Below are positions 23,881 through 34,951 of a DNA stretch of 64,000 nucleotides, piece after piece. Position 1 is the first letter of the stretch, and every line of letters begins with the position of its first letter. Location of the stretch: positions 1 to 64,000 of the forward strand of contig QRFJ01002122.1 in NCBI GenBank assembly GCA_006176705.1, read 5' to 3'. This stretch comes from Cocos nucifera (taxonomy: Eukaryota; Streptophyta; Magnoliopsida; Arecales; Arecaceae). Position numbers and translations under genes: made by a program. The notes beneath the pieces are model-generated. The model worked only from the letters and a program-made list of their open reading frames with translations. It made no database searches and had not been told where the DNA came from.

Positions 23881-24640
23881 GGACCGGCGAAGAAGCAGAG
23901 GACCTCGGAGCCCGTGACCTTCACCGAGGCAGACACCCAAGGAATCCGGTTTCCACATAACGACGCGGTTGTAATCTCTTTGAACGTCGCTGATTATGAT
24001 GTACGCCACATTTTGGTGGATAATGGAAGTTCGGCAAACATATTGTTTTACGATGCCTTCTTAAAAATGTCCCTACCTGACGCCCGCTTAGGGCCTGTAA
24101 ATTCCCCCCTGGTAGGATTTGCCGGCCACGCCGTTCCGGTCGAAGGCATGGTGACTTTGGCGGTGACGGCGGGCCAACCCCCAAAATTGGCCAAGGCGCG
24201 GGTCGACTTTCTGGTCGTGAGGACCCCGTCCGCCTATAATGCAATCCTTGGGCGACCCGGCCTAAATGCACTACGGGCGGTAGTGTCAACCTACTACTTA
24301 AAGATGAAATTCCCGACGAGCCACGGAGTCGGCGAGGTCAGAGGAGACCAGGCCCTGGCAAAGTACTGCTACTCAGTCGCCCTGCGCGGGGGAGACCGGC
24401 CCGACCCTTACCTTGTTGATGGACTGGACGTCCGCGACGACCTCACTGAAGAACGGGGCGAACCTGCGGAAGACCTCGTCCCTGTGCCCTTGCACGACGG
24501 AGACCCGGGGCATGAGGTGCAGATCGGCTCCAACTTGGCGGCCGAGGTTAGGGGACAGCTCGTCGCTTTCCTCAGAGAAGAAATGCGGACGTCTTCGCCT
24601 GGGCCCCAGCGGATGTACCAGGGATCGACGCCGATGTTAT
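23881..24640 (+). pseudogene. Tat-1 protease domain
   Basis: It continues in the same frame as the gag C-terminus from about 23500. The retropepsin active site reads 'ILVDNGSSANILFYDAF' at about 24009, with the expected D-N-G-S. The downstream 'AYNAILGRPGLNAL' (about 24232) is the conserved second half. The frame is lost near 24585, just before the RT connection. As a domain it looks intact. Confidence 0.8.
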
Positions 24641-25940
24641 AGAACATCGGCTGGCCATTGACCCAAGGCATCGACCCATCAGAGAAAAGTTACGCCACCA
24701 AGCCCCAGAGAGACAGAAGGCGGTCGCCGAAGAAGTGGATAAGCTCCTCGAAGCCGGACTCATCCGGGAGGTCAACTATCCGACCTGGGTCTCGAACGTG
24801 GTCCTCGTCAAAAAAGGCAAACAACAAATGGAGGATGTGCGTCGACTTCAAGAAGCTGAACAAAGCCTGCCCAAAGGACAGCTACCCCCTGCCGAGGATC
24901 GATCAGCTGGTGGACGCAACCTCGGGCCACGAGCTCCTCACTTTTATGGACGCATTTTCTGGTTATAACCAGATACGCATGGCGCCCGAGGATGAAGAAA
25001 AGACCACCTTTATTACTGACCGAGGTCTCTATTGTTACAGGGTCATGCCTTTCGGACTCAAGAATGCAGGAGCCACTTACCAGCGCTTGGTCAATAAGGT
25101 CTTCAAGGGACAGATCGGCCGCAACATGGAGGTGTACGTGGACGACATGCTAGTCAAAAGCCGAGCCTCGACAGACCACCTCGCCGACCTTGAAGAAACT
25201 TTCGGTGCGCTTCAGGAGGCACAAGATGAAGTTGAACCCGACCAAATGCGCCTTCGGCGTGACCTCCGGAAAATTTCTAGGATTCATGGTGTCGAGACGC
25301 GGAATCGAGGCAAATCCCGAGAAAATCCGAGCCATTCAGGAGATGACTGCCCCGAAAACAATTAAGGAAGTTCAGCGCCTGGCCGGGAAGGTGGCGTCCC
25401 TGAACCGCTTTGTCTCGAGGTCGGCCGAGCGGTGCCTGCCCTTCTTCCAGGTCCTCAGGCGACCGAAAGATTTTTGCTGGACAGCGGAGTGCAAACAAGG
25501 CATTCGAGGAGCTCAAAAACTACCTCGGCGCGCCCCCGCTGCTGGCAAAGCCCGAACCTGGAGAAGGGCTGCTCCTGTACCTAGCTGTCTCTCCAATGGC
25601 CCTGGCGGCTGTCCTGGTCAGGGAAGATGCAAAGGCGCAACAACCAGTCTACTACGTGAGCCGAGCCCTGAGGGACGCGGAGACCAGGTACTCCAAGTTA
25701 GAAAAATTAATTTACTGTCTTCTAATTGCTGCCAGGAGGCTCCGACCTTACTTTCAGGAGCATACCATAACGGTCCTCACGGACCAACCAATAAGAGCCG
25801 TCCTCCACCGAGCAGACGCTTCAGGAAGAATCGCCAAATGGGCGATCGAGCTCACGGAGTTCGACATCAATTACCGGCCCAGACCATCGATCAAGGCTCA
25901 GATACTGGCGGACTTTGTGCTGGAATGCACCGCATACCAG
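24641..25940 (+). pseudogene. Tat-1 reverse transcriptase and RNase H
   Basis: RT motifs in order: 'LIREVNYPTWVSNVVLVKK', 'WRMCVDFKKLNKACP', 'FMDAFSGYNQIRM', 'FGLKNAGATYQR' and the catalytic 'VYVDDM' at 25132-25149. RNase H (retroviral type) follows with 'YYVSRALRDAETRYS' (about 25650) and 'TVLTDQPI' (about 25772). The domains sit in three frames: changes at about 24816 (an A-run one base longer than in Tat-4), 25205, 25497 and 25945. No catalytic residue that I can see is lost. Confidence 0.85.
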
Positions 25941-26049
25941 TTGAAGCCGAACTTGAATCAAGCGAGACTATCATCGGAGGGAGACCAAGCCCCAACGAAG
26001 CCGAGCTGTGGCGGTCGAGCTTCCCTGAAGAAAGGGCCGCCGACCTTCT

Positions 26050-26440
26050 TGAAGGCGCCTGGGTTCTGCACGTGGATGGCTCATCCAACTCTAGCGGGGC
26101 CGGCGCAGGGCTGGTCCTGGTTAGCCCCGAGGGGATCGTCGCCGAGTACGCACTGCGCTTCGAGTTTCCCACAACCAACAATGGGGCCGAGTATGAAGCG
26201 CTGATAGCCGGGCTGCAGATAGCCAGGGAATTGAAGGTGGGTCGGCTTCAAGTCTATAGCGATTCCCAGTTGGTGGTCGGTCAGGTCGGCGGCAGCTACG
26301 AGGCACGGGAGGAAAGCATGGTGATGTACCTCGGGAAGGTGAAGAACTTGATACCAGCCTTCGACAGCTTCGACATTCGGCACATCCCAAGGACCGAGAA
26401 TACAAGGGCCGACCTTCTCTCCAAGTTGGCCACTTCTGCC
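26050..26440 (+). pseudogene. Tat-1 second (archaeal-type) RNase H
   Basis: It carries 'LHVDGSSNSSGAGAGLVL' (about 26067), 'NNGAEYEALIAGL' (about 26178) and 'YSDSQLVVGQ' (about 26254), with the acidic residues in place. This extra RNase H is known from the Tat lineage of plant Ty3/gypsy elements. It is in one frame with the integrase. Confidence 0.85.
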
Positions 26441-26549
26441 CCGGCCGAACTACCAAAAGAAGTGTTTCTGGAAACTCTGAAGTGCCCGACCACTGAAGAA
26501 CCTCAGGCCATCCTGCGGACGGACTTCGAGCCCAGCTGGATCGACCCGC

Positions 26550-27769
26550 TGATCGCCTACCTCAAAGAAGGGGTCCTCCCTCACGACCGGAAAGAAGCTC
26601 GGAAGCTCAGGAGTCAAGCCTCCCGCTACGTCTTGTACGAGGGCAGGTTATATAAAAGGTCGTACTCCCTCCCGTTGCTGAGGTGCCTCCGACCCTCTGA
26701 GGCCTACATCGCGCTACAGGATGTCCACGAAGGACTCTGCGGGAGTCACGCAGGAGCCAGATCCCTATCGCAAAGACTACTTCGGCAAGGGTACTACTGG
26801 CCAACCCTACTTCGTGATTCCACGGAATACGTGAAGAAATGTGACCGCTGCCAGAAGAACGCCAGCGTGCAAAGGCAGCCGGCGTCCGAACTCACTCCGC
26901 TCACTGCACCCTGGCCCTTCGCGCAGTGGGGAATGGACATCCTCGGCCCCTTCCCAACGGCGTCCGGACAACGGAAGTTCCTCCTGGTCGCGATTGACTA
27001 CTTTACCAAGTGGGTCGAGGCGGAACCACTAGCGAAGATCACCGAGGCCAAGGTGCAGGACTTCGTCTGGAAGACGCTGATCTGCCGGTTCGGTCTGCCC
27101 CGAGCCCTCATAACCGATAATGGGCGACAGTTCGCTGGAGCCCGGTTTGCCGAGTTCTGCGAAGGACTAAACGTCTCCCACCACTTCACATCGGTGGCTC
27201 ATCCGCAAGCCAATGGGGAAGCCGAGGTGACCAATCGGACCCTGCTGCAAGGCCTCAAAACGAGGCTCGACAGGGCAAAAGGGGCCTGGGCGGACGAACT
27301 CTACCACGTCCTCTGGGCATACCGAACTACGCAGAGGGTACCGACCGGCGAGACACCCTTCGCCTTGGCCTTCGGCACCGAGGCAGTCATCCCGATCGAG
27401 CTCAAACTTCCGTCTGCTCGAATCGTGGGCTTCAACGAGCAACTCAACCCCCAGGACCTCAGAGCCAACCTCGACCTTCTAGAAGAAAAAAGGGAGGCAG
27501 CCCGCATCCGGATGGCCGCCTACCGACGGAAGGTGGCTCAGTATTACAATTCCAGAGTCAAAAGCAAGGCGTTCAGAGTTGGGGACTTGGTGCTTCGACG
27601 AGCAGCCGTCTCTCAGCCCCAGAGTCAAGGGAAGCTCGTCCCAAATTGGGAAGGTCCGTACGAAGTGGTAGAGGTCATCCGACCTGGAACCTATCGCCTA
27701 AAGGAGCTCGGAGGACTAGCGCTTCCCCGACCTTGGAACTCAGAAAACCTGAGAATGTACTACCAGTAG
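26550..27769 (+). pseudogene. Tat-1 integrase
   Basis: A long open frame ends in a stop at 27769. A zinc-binding HHCC domain lies around 26720-26855, with CDRC at its end. The catalytic D-D-E appears in 'WGMDILGPF' (about 26926), 'ITDNGRQF' (about 27110) and 'ANGEAEVTNRTLL' (about 27211). The C-terminal part reads 'NWEGPYEVVEV' near 27645. This is the best preserved part of the element. It may be a usable source of integrase, but the frame breaks upstream argue against full autonomy. Confidence 0.85.
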
Positions 27770-27843
27770 TTTCCCTCAATAAAACCCCGTTGCTCGACAC
27801 TATCGTTTTTCAGGATCGCTGGGAAAAAGCGAGCGGAAATGTC

Positions 27844-28470
27844 CCGTTAGGAATAGGAGGAGAGCCTCGTCCTGACATGAGCAAAGTCGAAAGGCCCCGT
27901 TCACCGAAGGACGGGATGGGGGGAGAAGCTCGGACGACGGTCCGGATGTGCCCCCACAGCCCGTTAGGAACAGGAGGAGAACCTCATCCTAGCGTGAGCA
28001 AAGTCGAAGGCCCCGTTCACGAAGGACGGGATGGGGGGAGAAGCTCGGACGACGGTCCGGATGTGCCCCCACAGCCCGTTAGGAACAGGAGGAGAACCTC
28101 GTCCTAGCGTGAGCAAAGTCGAAGGCCCCGTTCACGAAGGACGGGATGGGGGGGAAGCTCGGACGACGGTCCGAATGTGCCCCCACAGCCCGTTAGGAAC
28201 AGGAGGAGAACCTCATCCTAACGTGAGCAAAGTCGAAGGCCCCGTTCACCGAAGGACGGGATGGGGGGAGAAGCTCGGACGACGGTCCGAATGTGCCCCC
28301 ACAGCCCGTTAGGAACAGGAGGAGAACCTCATCCTGATGCGAGCAAAGTCGAAGGCCTCGTTTACCTTAGGACGGGATGGGAGGAAAAGCTCGGACGACG
28401 GTCCGAATGTGCCCCCATGGCCCATTAGGAACAGGAGGAGAACCTCATCCTAACGCAAGCAAAGTTCAAG
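27844..28470 (+). repeat. 116-bp tandem repeat in Tat-1 3' untranslated region
   Basis: About 5.3 units, starting at 27844, 27959, 28076, 28190, 28308 and 28425, each begin CCGTTAGGAA or CCATTAGGAA. They are nearly identical to one another. Diverged versions occur in Tat-4 on both arms (49565-49908 inverted; about 54500-55130). Confidence 0.85.
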
Positions 28471-28507
28471 TCCAAGCTCCGAAGTCTACAGAAAATAGGA
28501 TTTTTAT

Positions 28508-28718
28508 CAACCTTGGCCAGAGATAAGATCTCTCCCGAAGCGATCGAGACAACCTCGGCTAGCGATAAGATCCACGACAACCTCGATCAAGGCACCCGAG
28601 ACAACCTCGACCAAAGATAAGATCTCTCTCAAGCACCCGTATCAACCTCGGTAGGAGATGAGATCTCCTCCGGACTTCAATTACAGCACCGACTTCGTTT
28701 GGAGATGAGATCTCCCCC
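28508..28718 (+). repeat. Short palindromic array in Tat-1 (seed of the minisatellite)
   Basis: Several irregular units contain AGATAAGATCTC followed by AACCTCG. This is the reverse complement of the plus-strand text of the long arrays in Tat-2 and Tat-3, i.e. the same sense relative to the element. Confidence 0.75.
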
Positions 28719-28812
28719 TAAGCTTCGATCTGAACCAGCATGAAGAACTTCGACAGTCACCTTTTCTGCACTCCCTTCCTTCGAGTTTCGAACTCGAGAG
28801 TGGGGAGACTAC

Positions 28813-29776
28813 TGTTGAGGATAAACTCCGCTCCTACCGAAGTCCAGTTTGATGCTCTACCTGATGCAACTAGTAGCTGTGGAAGAGCTTCAACGGACGG
28901 ATCTTAGCCAAATCCTTCAGTCGGTCGAGCTCCTCAGTGGTCGAGCTCCTTCAGATTCTCAGCGTCCGGGCCGAACCCCTTCAGCCAACCGAACTCCTCA
29001 GTGGCCGAGCTCCTTCGGATTCCTAGCATTCAGGCCGAACCTCTTCAGTCGGTCGAACTCCTCAACGATCGAGCTCCTTCGAACCTATTCAGCCGACCGA
29101 ACTGCTTAGTGGTCGAGCTCCTTGGATTCACAGGAGTCGAACTCCTTCCGATCCCCCTTCGGTCGAACTCCCCTTGGAGTTCGAGCTTCTTTAAAATTGG
29201 TATATGCTCGAGTCCATCAGCCAACGCCTGCTTTCTCAAGCTACGACTGTCGAACCTCGATGGTATGGCCATCATTACCAGTCTGGCGATGTCACTCTCT
29301 TCGTAACTAGTCCCATGCAGCCTACGATCGAACAACATGGCCACCGTCGCTGGCGACACCACTCTCTCCGTAACTAGCCCCATGCGGCCCATGACCTATC
29401 AGTATGGTCGTCACTATCCACCTGACAATGCCTTTCTCTCCATACCGAACTCCATGCGATCCCAACGACTCTCTACCAGGCGGTATGGCCGTCACCATCA
29501 ATTAAGCTCCACCTATAAAGGATCCTCTAGATATGCTAACCCTAACCTCTAATCTCTGAACTCCGATCTCTAAGCTCTCCTCTTCTTCTCCAAGCTTTGG
29601 AACTCATTTCCAAGCACTCCATTTCTATTGGCCAAAGCTGACTTGATCGTCGGAGGGTCCTACCGGAGCCACCCCCCACTGACTCCGGATGGAACTTTAT
29701 TTTGCAGGTCCCCGACGGCGATCTCATCGACCTCCACTTCAGTGGATTTCGGCGATGACCAGATTCTACGTCAACA
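28813..29776 (+). repeat. 3' LTR of Tat-1
   Basis: It begins TGTTGAGGATAAACTCC after a purine-rich tract and ends CTACGTCAACA, followed by the TACAT duplication. The TATA box is at 29514-29520. Confidence 0.85.
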
Positions 29777-30764
29777 TACATTATTAGCATGATCCGTGAT
29801 TGGAGCATAGAAAAGTTGCAAAGAAAATTACCTATAGAGTATAAAAGTTTACATGCTCACATACAGTCAGTCTGATCATCATGAAGTAATAGGCTATTAG
29901 AATTTGGACTTTGGTGGATGCCCAATAGTATAAAGTTTATTATTAAGATATCTTTCTACCTATAGGAGGTGCTATGTCATGAATGTATGTAAAATAAGGT
30001 CTTGTTTACTACATTTATTATGAAAGCAAAGTATGTAGCCTATATGAGACTTTCTCATAAGCTATAAGGTTGTAGAATTTTATTATAAGATTTAGAGTTG
30101 TTGGCTCTATTAGCAGATCGATAAAGATATACTGTGATAATATCTTTTGTAAGTAAAATTCTCCTACAGTATAAAGAGTGCAAGCTCCAGCAGATATATT
30201 GTTGTTAAGTACTTGCTCTTCATAAGAAAATAAAAAAACATAGTATCTGATATAAAGCCAATAATTATAAACCCACTGACTAAACTATTTATTTTCGAGA
30301 TTTTGAGGATCAGGTGGATCATATAGAGATACAACTCATTTAGTAGTTAATATGGATGCTATGTATAAAGTCATCACATTAGATTTTATAATTCAGTTTA
30401 TTTTATGCTGATCGACTATTTACCATATGATATAAAGTTGACCAAGAAATGGACATAAAGTTTCGTCTATTCATAAAGCTAAAGTTCCACATAAAGAACT
30501 TGGTTATGAGGTATCATTAGTGTTAGGATATATGGAAGATCGTATGTTGTTTGATAACACATTTGTCGCTATGATTTGCATTGATGATTATTTTATAATC
30601 AAGTATACAGTATATATCCTATGGAGGAATTATGTTTTTAAACGTGGCTACATCAGTTTTTTCAACTATCAGATCCAAATAAGTTTTCATTAAAGACTTT
30701 TTAAATACTTTAAATAATTAAAACGAAGATGCTTATGTTAGGTTGGGCCAAGTGGAAGAATATT
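29777..30764 (+). pseudogene. Copia A RNase H, part after the Tat-1 insertion
   Basis: It resumes the copia reading exactly after the TACAT duplication. 'MLTYSQSDHHEVIGY' followed by 'LDFGGC' (about 29849-29925) corresponds to the copia RNase H start. Stops are frequent. From about 30100 to the LTR only weak similarity remains. Confidence 0.65.
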
Positions 30765-31254
30765 GTGATTTCTCTAATTAGACCTATCCAAATGTGGCCC
30801 ACACTAACACGCATCTGATTTTGTTTTACATATTTTAATTAATCTGGACTCTAACTAAAGATAAACCTCTAATAAAATAATAAGGATATATTTGATGGTT
30901 AGATGAATTTGAGCTCTATTCAATCATCGTGGATACCGTCCATCTCCAGTCTTTGTGATTGATTCAGATACTACCTCTAATGGATGAGGTACGTTATAAA
31001 AGAATGTCTATGGACTTGGTCCCCTACTCATCTGAGAGCTTGTGAGATCCTCCCCATTAGGATTACTCTGAGTTGAGTTAGAAAAACCAAGATGCTGCTC
31101 ATCATTCGCAAGAAGTATTCAGTATATTTTCTTGTGATCATAGGTTATAGATTGTTGCAGTTGCAAATTTTGGATCGAGGATTCAGGACTTGAACAAATA
31201 CGACTGGAGGTATGATTTTTTTTATATTAAAGTTTATGATTTTCTATAATTTGG
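30765..31254 (+). repeat. Right LTR of Copia A
   Basis: It begins TATTGTGATTTCTC and ends TTTTCTATA, followed by ATTTG. It is clearly homologous to 10928-11430, with scattered transitions. Confidence 0.75.
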
Positions 31255-31426
31255 CCATAGAAACTTTTATGGTAAAGATCCTTTTTCCCTCCTACCGTCC
31301 AAACACGTTGAGTATGGTCTCTAATAATAAATGCTGCTACTCCACATGCACCATTTTCTAGAATTGCTATCAAAATTTATCTTTAGAGTTCCCTGGAGAA
31401 GGGGTTCTTATGTGAAGTTAATCATC

Positions 31427-32120
31427 TTTAGGGATGCAAATGAGTCAAGTCGGATTATACCATGTGTGATCCTAACTTGATCTAATTCTTTGATCAAATT
31501 TTAATGTCGGACCCAAGCCCAATCTAATAGAACATCGGATTGGGTTGTGTCAAGTCCACAACCAATATTTTCGATCTAATAGATCATTCAAGTCAGTGTC
31601 CATATAGGAACCCTGCCCTAGTCTAAAGAATTCATGTCCAATTCAAACATAGCTAACTACATTTTAGTTGTCACATATCTAATTACTATTAATTATATAA
31701 AATAGATAATAAAAAATATTATTCTCAAAACAAATTAGGAGAAAAATAATTTTAAACTTATCTTTTTTTTTTTTTTTTGAAAGTATAAGTGAGAGGAGTA
31801 AGACACTCCCCCCAATAGTTTATTTATTAAGTTGTAATAGTTGCATGGTGCAAGCTTTAGACAAAAACTTATCTTCATGTTAAAGATATTGTTCATATAA
31901 ATTTTCGATCATAGCTTAAAAGCTTAAATATATTCGGGTCCTAATTGCATACTGGGTTTGGATCAAATTTGAATTTAGTAAATCTAGAATCAGATCCAGT
32001 GAATAGAGCGAGTCCAATTTTAAAATCCAGGCTGGCCTTACGAGTTTTTAAAATGGATTGGATTAGGTCTAAATGGTTCAGGTACGTAGGGTCACGGGTC
32101 AACCCGACCCATTTGCAAAC
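31427..32120. mobile_element. MULE-like non-autonomous DNA transposon with 9-bp duplication
   Basis: Perfect TTAATCATC repeats lie at 31418-31426 and 32121-32129. The ends are related inverted repeats (GATGCAAATGAGTC at the left, GTTTGCAAATGGGTC on the opposite strand at the right). A 9-bp duplication is characteristic of Mutator-like elements. The interior has no coding domain and itself carries a LINE tail (31765-31864). Confidence 0.65.
31765..31864 (-). mobile_element. 5'-truncated LINE tail nested in the MULE-like element
   Basis: The minus strand ends in a poly(A), seen as a T-run at 31763-31778. The 11-bp repeat AAACTTATCTT (31754-31764 and 31865-31875) flanks it. Only about 100 bp of 3' untranslated sequence was inserted, as expected for target-primed reverse transcription with early arrest. 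Confidence 0.65.
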
Positions 32121-32340
32121 TTAATCATCCTATAAGAACAAAAAAAGAAAAAAAGGAAAAAAAAATTCATCCAATAAGAACCCTAATTCATAGTGGATCT
32201 TGATGTGGAGTTTTGGTTGGCCTTAAAACATGGAGGCATGAAATAACAACACAGACTTATAAAGGCAGTAAAGGTGATGCATCCTAACTATTATTTATTT
32301 ATTTATTTATCTCTTCGAAGACTGATGAAATTGGAATTCA

Positions 32341-32575
32341 ACTTTTTTTTTTTAATGTTTAAGGGGGTCAAAGATCCAACAATAACTAGAAATGAGGAAA
32401 TTGAACTCATGATAGAAATCCATCAGCTAGAATAAGAGTCCTTATTTCATAATGAAGCAAGAAAGCAGAATGAAAATCAGCTGAACATTGTAGCCGAGCC
32501 AATCTATCAGCAGGTTGGTTGGCTTCATGGAAAACCTATTCATCCCAAATAGTAACTTATGTGGCCCACCTATAA
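32341..32575 (-). pseudogene. LINE 3' end with RNase H remnant
   Basis: The minus strand reads 'FHEANQPADRLARLQCSA', resembling the end of a plant LINE RNase H domain. A stop, about 60 bp of untranslated sequence and a poly(A) (T-run at 32342-32353) follow. I did not find a confident target duplication. 5' truncated. Confidence 0.5.
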
Positions 32576-33814
32576 TCTAATCATTAATGATAATTTAAGA
32601 TAATTAAAATAATAATAAATAATTAATTTTTTTTTGAAATAAAAATAGCCTTAGGTTAAAATAAAGATTTCATTACGGTTATGCTTCTTTGATATGGAAG
32701 AAAGAATTTGTATCAATCGAAAAGAATCTCTAGTCTAGTCTATAAATATAATATGTGATTCTTCGTTAAGTACAAGCATTGAGATCTTCTGGCATAAATT
32801 AGAAGAATTGTTTTGTAGTGTTCTTTTACAGAATTCAAGAGAAGAGGATCCATCTGGCAGATTCATCAAGTTTTTTCGTCTTTGATTTGTTTGAACTTGA
32901 ACAACAATAGCTTTTTCGCCTTTGATTCATTTGGACTTGAACAACAATAGCTGAAAGTATGTTTATTTCTCTATACAGATTTGATTTTTTTACATTCAGT
33001 GATATCAGAGCCACCTCTATGCTATTTTATTTAGTCCATTGATATTATTAGATCGGAATCATCAAAATCAGGATTTGTTCCAAGGTGCCCTAACAATTGA
33101 ATTTTTTAAAATTTATTTATTTATCCAATTTTTTATTTTAGTTAGAAATTATTTCTAAATAAAATAAATAAATAAAAATTGATGGAAGAATGTCGAGGAC
33201 CCTCTCTCTTCATCACGGAGGCAAGCAGGCCCTCCGGCCTGTAGACCGATATTTGCCAGCATCAAAACCGCCGACAAATACCACTTTCCTTTAAAATATA
33301 TATATATTAAAGAAGGAAGAAGAGGGCCGACAGCGTGCCCTCTTCCTCTTCTCTTCATGATGGCCGGACCTTTGCTCGGTGTCCAGTAGCCACTAGGCCA
33401 CTGGCATCCCACACCAACCACCCTCTTCCGGCAATCCCCCTCTCCAGCGAGCACCCAAGTTTAAAAAAAAAAAAAAAAAAAGGATGGTGTGTAGATGGAA
33501 TCGTCGGATCTAAGTAAACTGATGATTCCCATTCCTAATCATCGGCATAACGGACCATGGACGATGGGGAATCACTGGCGAGTCACCGATCCGGTGCTTT
33601 CCGATGGCCTCCGACCAAGGTTAGGTGGAGAAAATCTGTTGGCTTCTTTCTTCTTCCTCGTCAATCTCCCAATAAGATTGGCCATGCCGGCTCACTGGTG
33701 GCTGAGATAGCCATCTCTTGTCGGTCGTCGGTGGATAAGGACAGCCGGAGGCCTCGCCGACGATGGATTGGGGCATTAAGTCGATGGCCCAAAAGTTTTT
33801 TGTGGAAGGTAATC

Positions 33815-33985
33815 TTGAAGGAAAATACTTGCGGTGTAGCTCCACGGACACCGCCTGCAGTGATTGACTCTCGTGCGGGACTGAAGTGAAAAAAAATTGA
33901 ATGACATGCTTCAGCCCTACGAGAGAGTCAATCATGGTGGATAGTGTCCACAGAGCTACACCACCTGTGGTGTAGAAAGAATTTT
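33815..33985. repeat. Hairpin insertion in the Copia B leader
   Basis: Bases 33833-33886 and 33913-33966 form an inverted repeat of about 54 bp with a spacer of about 26 bp (GGTGTAGCTC ... GAGCTACACC). The matching place in the Copia A leader (about 12455-12510) lacks it, so it looks like a MITE or foldback inserted into Copia B. GGAAAAT / ATTTTCC may be its termini. Confidence 0.55.
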
Positions 33986-34951
33986 CCAACTCTAAAAAGA
34001 AGTGAAGGAAAATGAGGCTAAACGGGTTTGGATTTTGGGTCCAAACTCAAAACTAGAGATCCGATTTGGATCCATTTAATAGAAAAGATATTTTTGCCTT
34101 TAAGCCCCCAATAAAATATAAATTCATAAAAGATTCCTCTTCAATAGTTGACTTGACGAGACCAAATTAAGATTAGGGACTTTTGCAATTTTATCCCTGA
34201 CAAATTAATTAATTCCATAAAGATCCTAAAAATTGCTTTTTGACACCTATGATAAAGTTTATTACATAAAGATTTTTGAATTATTCTTTAGTCCCCATAA
34301 TAAACTTTATTACATGAAGATCCTAAATTATGTTTTGCAATTTATTTTGATCGAATTATTGTTTATTTCCTAAAAATTTATGATCATGATTATGCAGAAA
34401 ATCATAATAAAGTTTTGCATATTATTTGGGTGTATTCAAATGCCATATTAAAGTTAATAGGTTTATTGCTTTTAAGAATAGCTATAGCATCATATAAATA
34501 ATAAAAACCATATAAAGAATATAAATTAAAGTATAATGGCATGCAATAAAATTATGATTAAGTTTCAAGGATAATTGACTTTACCCACAAGGAGTGATTA
34601 TTTTTTATAATTTAATTAGGATAAAATGATAATCTAGATATTGAGGATAGATTTTTTCTAAACCCATAGGTATGAAAAATTATTATCTTTAGATATTTAT
34701 GTTACTAGTATTATTAATAAAATACTAGTAAATTCTATGCATAATGTATCTCTACACATAGGAAGATTAGAATGTACTACTGAAATTAATTATTTTAGAT
34801 TATAATTTATGCTTTAGCATCAAAATTTTCTATGCTTTAGATTATTACAGCTAATCCTATTGTATATATTAATGATGCTGCTCTTATTCCAATACTAAGT
34901 GGTGATAATTTTTTTAAAGAAAAATATAATATTTTTTATACACTTAGATAT

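Larger units (their letters stand above)
21147..29776 (+). mobile_element. Tat-1: full-length Tat-type gypsy retrotransposon
   Basis: LTRs (21147-22113, 28813-29776) are flanked by perfect TACAT duplications (21142-21146, 29777-29781). In order: primer-site region (about 22114-22135), gag, protease, RT, RNase H, a second RNase H of the archaeal type, integrase (ends 27769), a 3' untranslated region with a 116-bp tandem repeat and a short palindromic array, a purine tract (about 28797-28811), and the 3' LTR. The second RNase H between RT-RH and integrase is the hallmark of the Tat clade. There are no in-frame stops in the pol domains, but several single-base frame changes are present. It sits inside the RT/RNase H region of Copia A. 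Confidence 0.9.
10928..31254 (+). mobile_element. Copia A: decayed Ty1/copia retrotransposon split by two gypsy elements
   Basis: LTRs at 10928-11430 and 30765-31254 have ATTTA / ATTTG flanks, a 5-bp duplication with one change. A primer site (ATGATATCAGAGAC) follows the left LTR. Removing Tat-2 and Tat-1 with one duplication each leaves about 6.5 kb. This reads, with many stops, in the Ty1/copia order: Gag (about 18720-19200), protease, GAG-pre-integrase, integrase, reverse transcriptase and RNase H (to about 30100). The leader before gag is long (11445 to about 18500 when spliced) and includes a GC-rich section at 11690-12500. It is homologous to the Copia B leader. Confidence 0.8.

Noticed and set aside
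22059..24671. Long minus-strand ORFs opposite Tat-1 gag-pol
   Set aside because: They are mirror images of a GC-rich coding region. All recognisable domains lie on the plus strand.
27646..28312. ORFs over the 116-bp repeats behind Tat-1 integrase
   Set aside because: They are in frames other than integrase and consist of repeated units, so they are untranslated repeat sequence.
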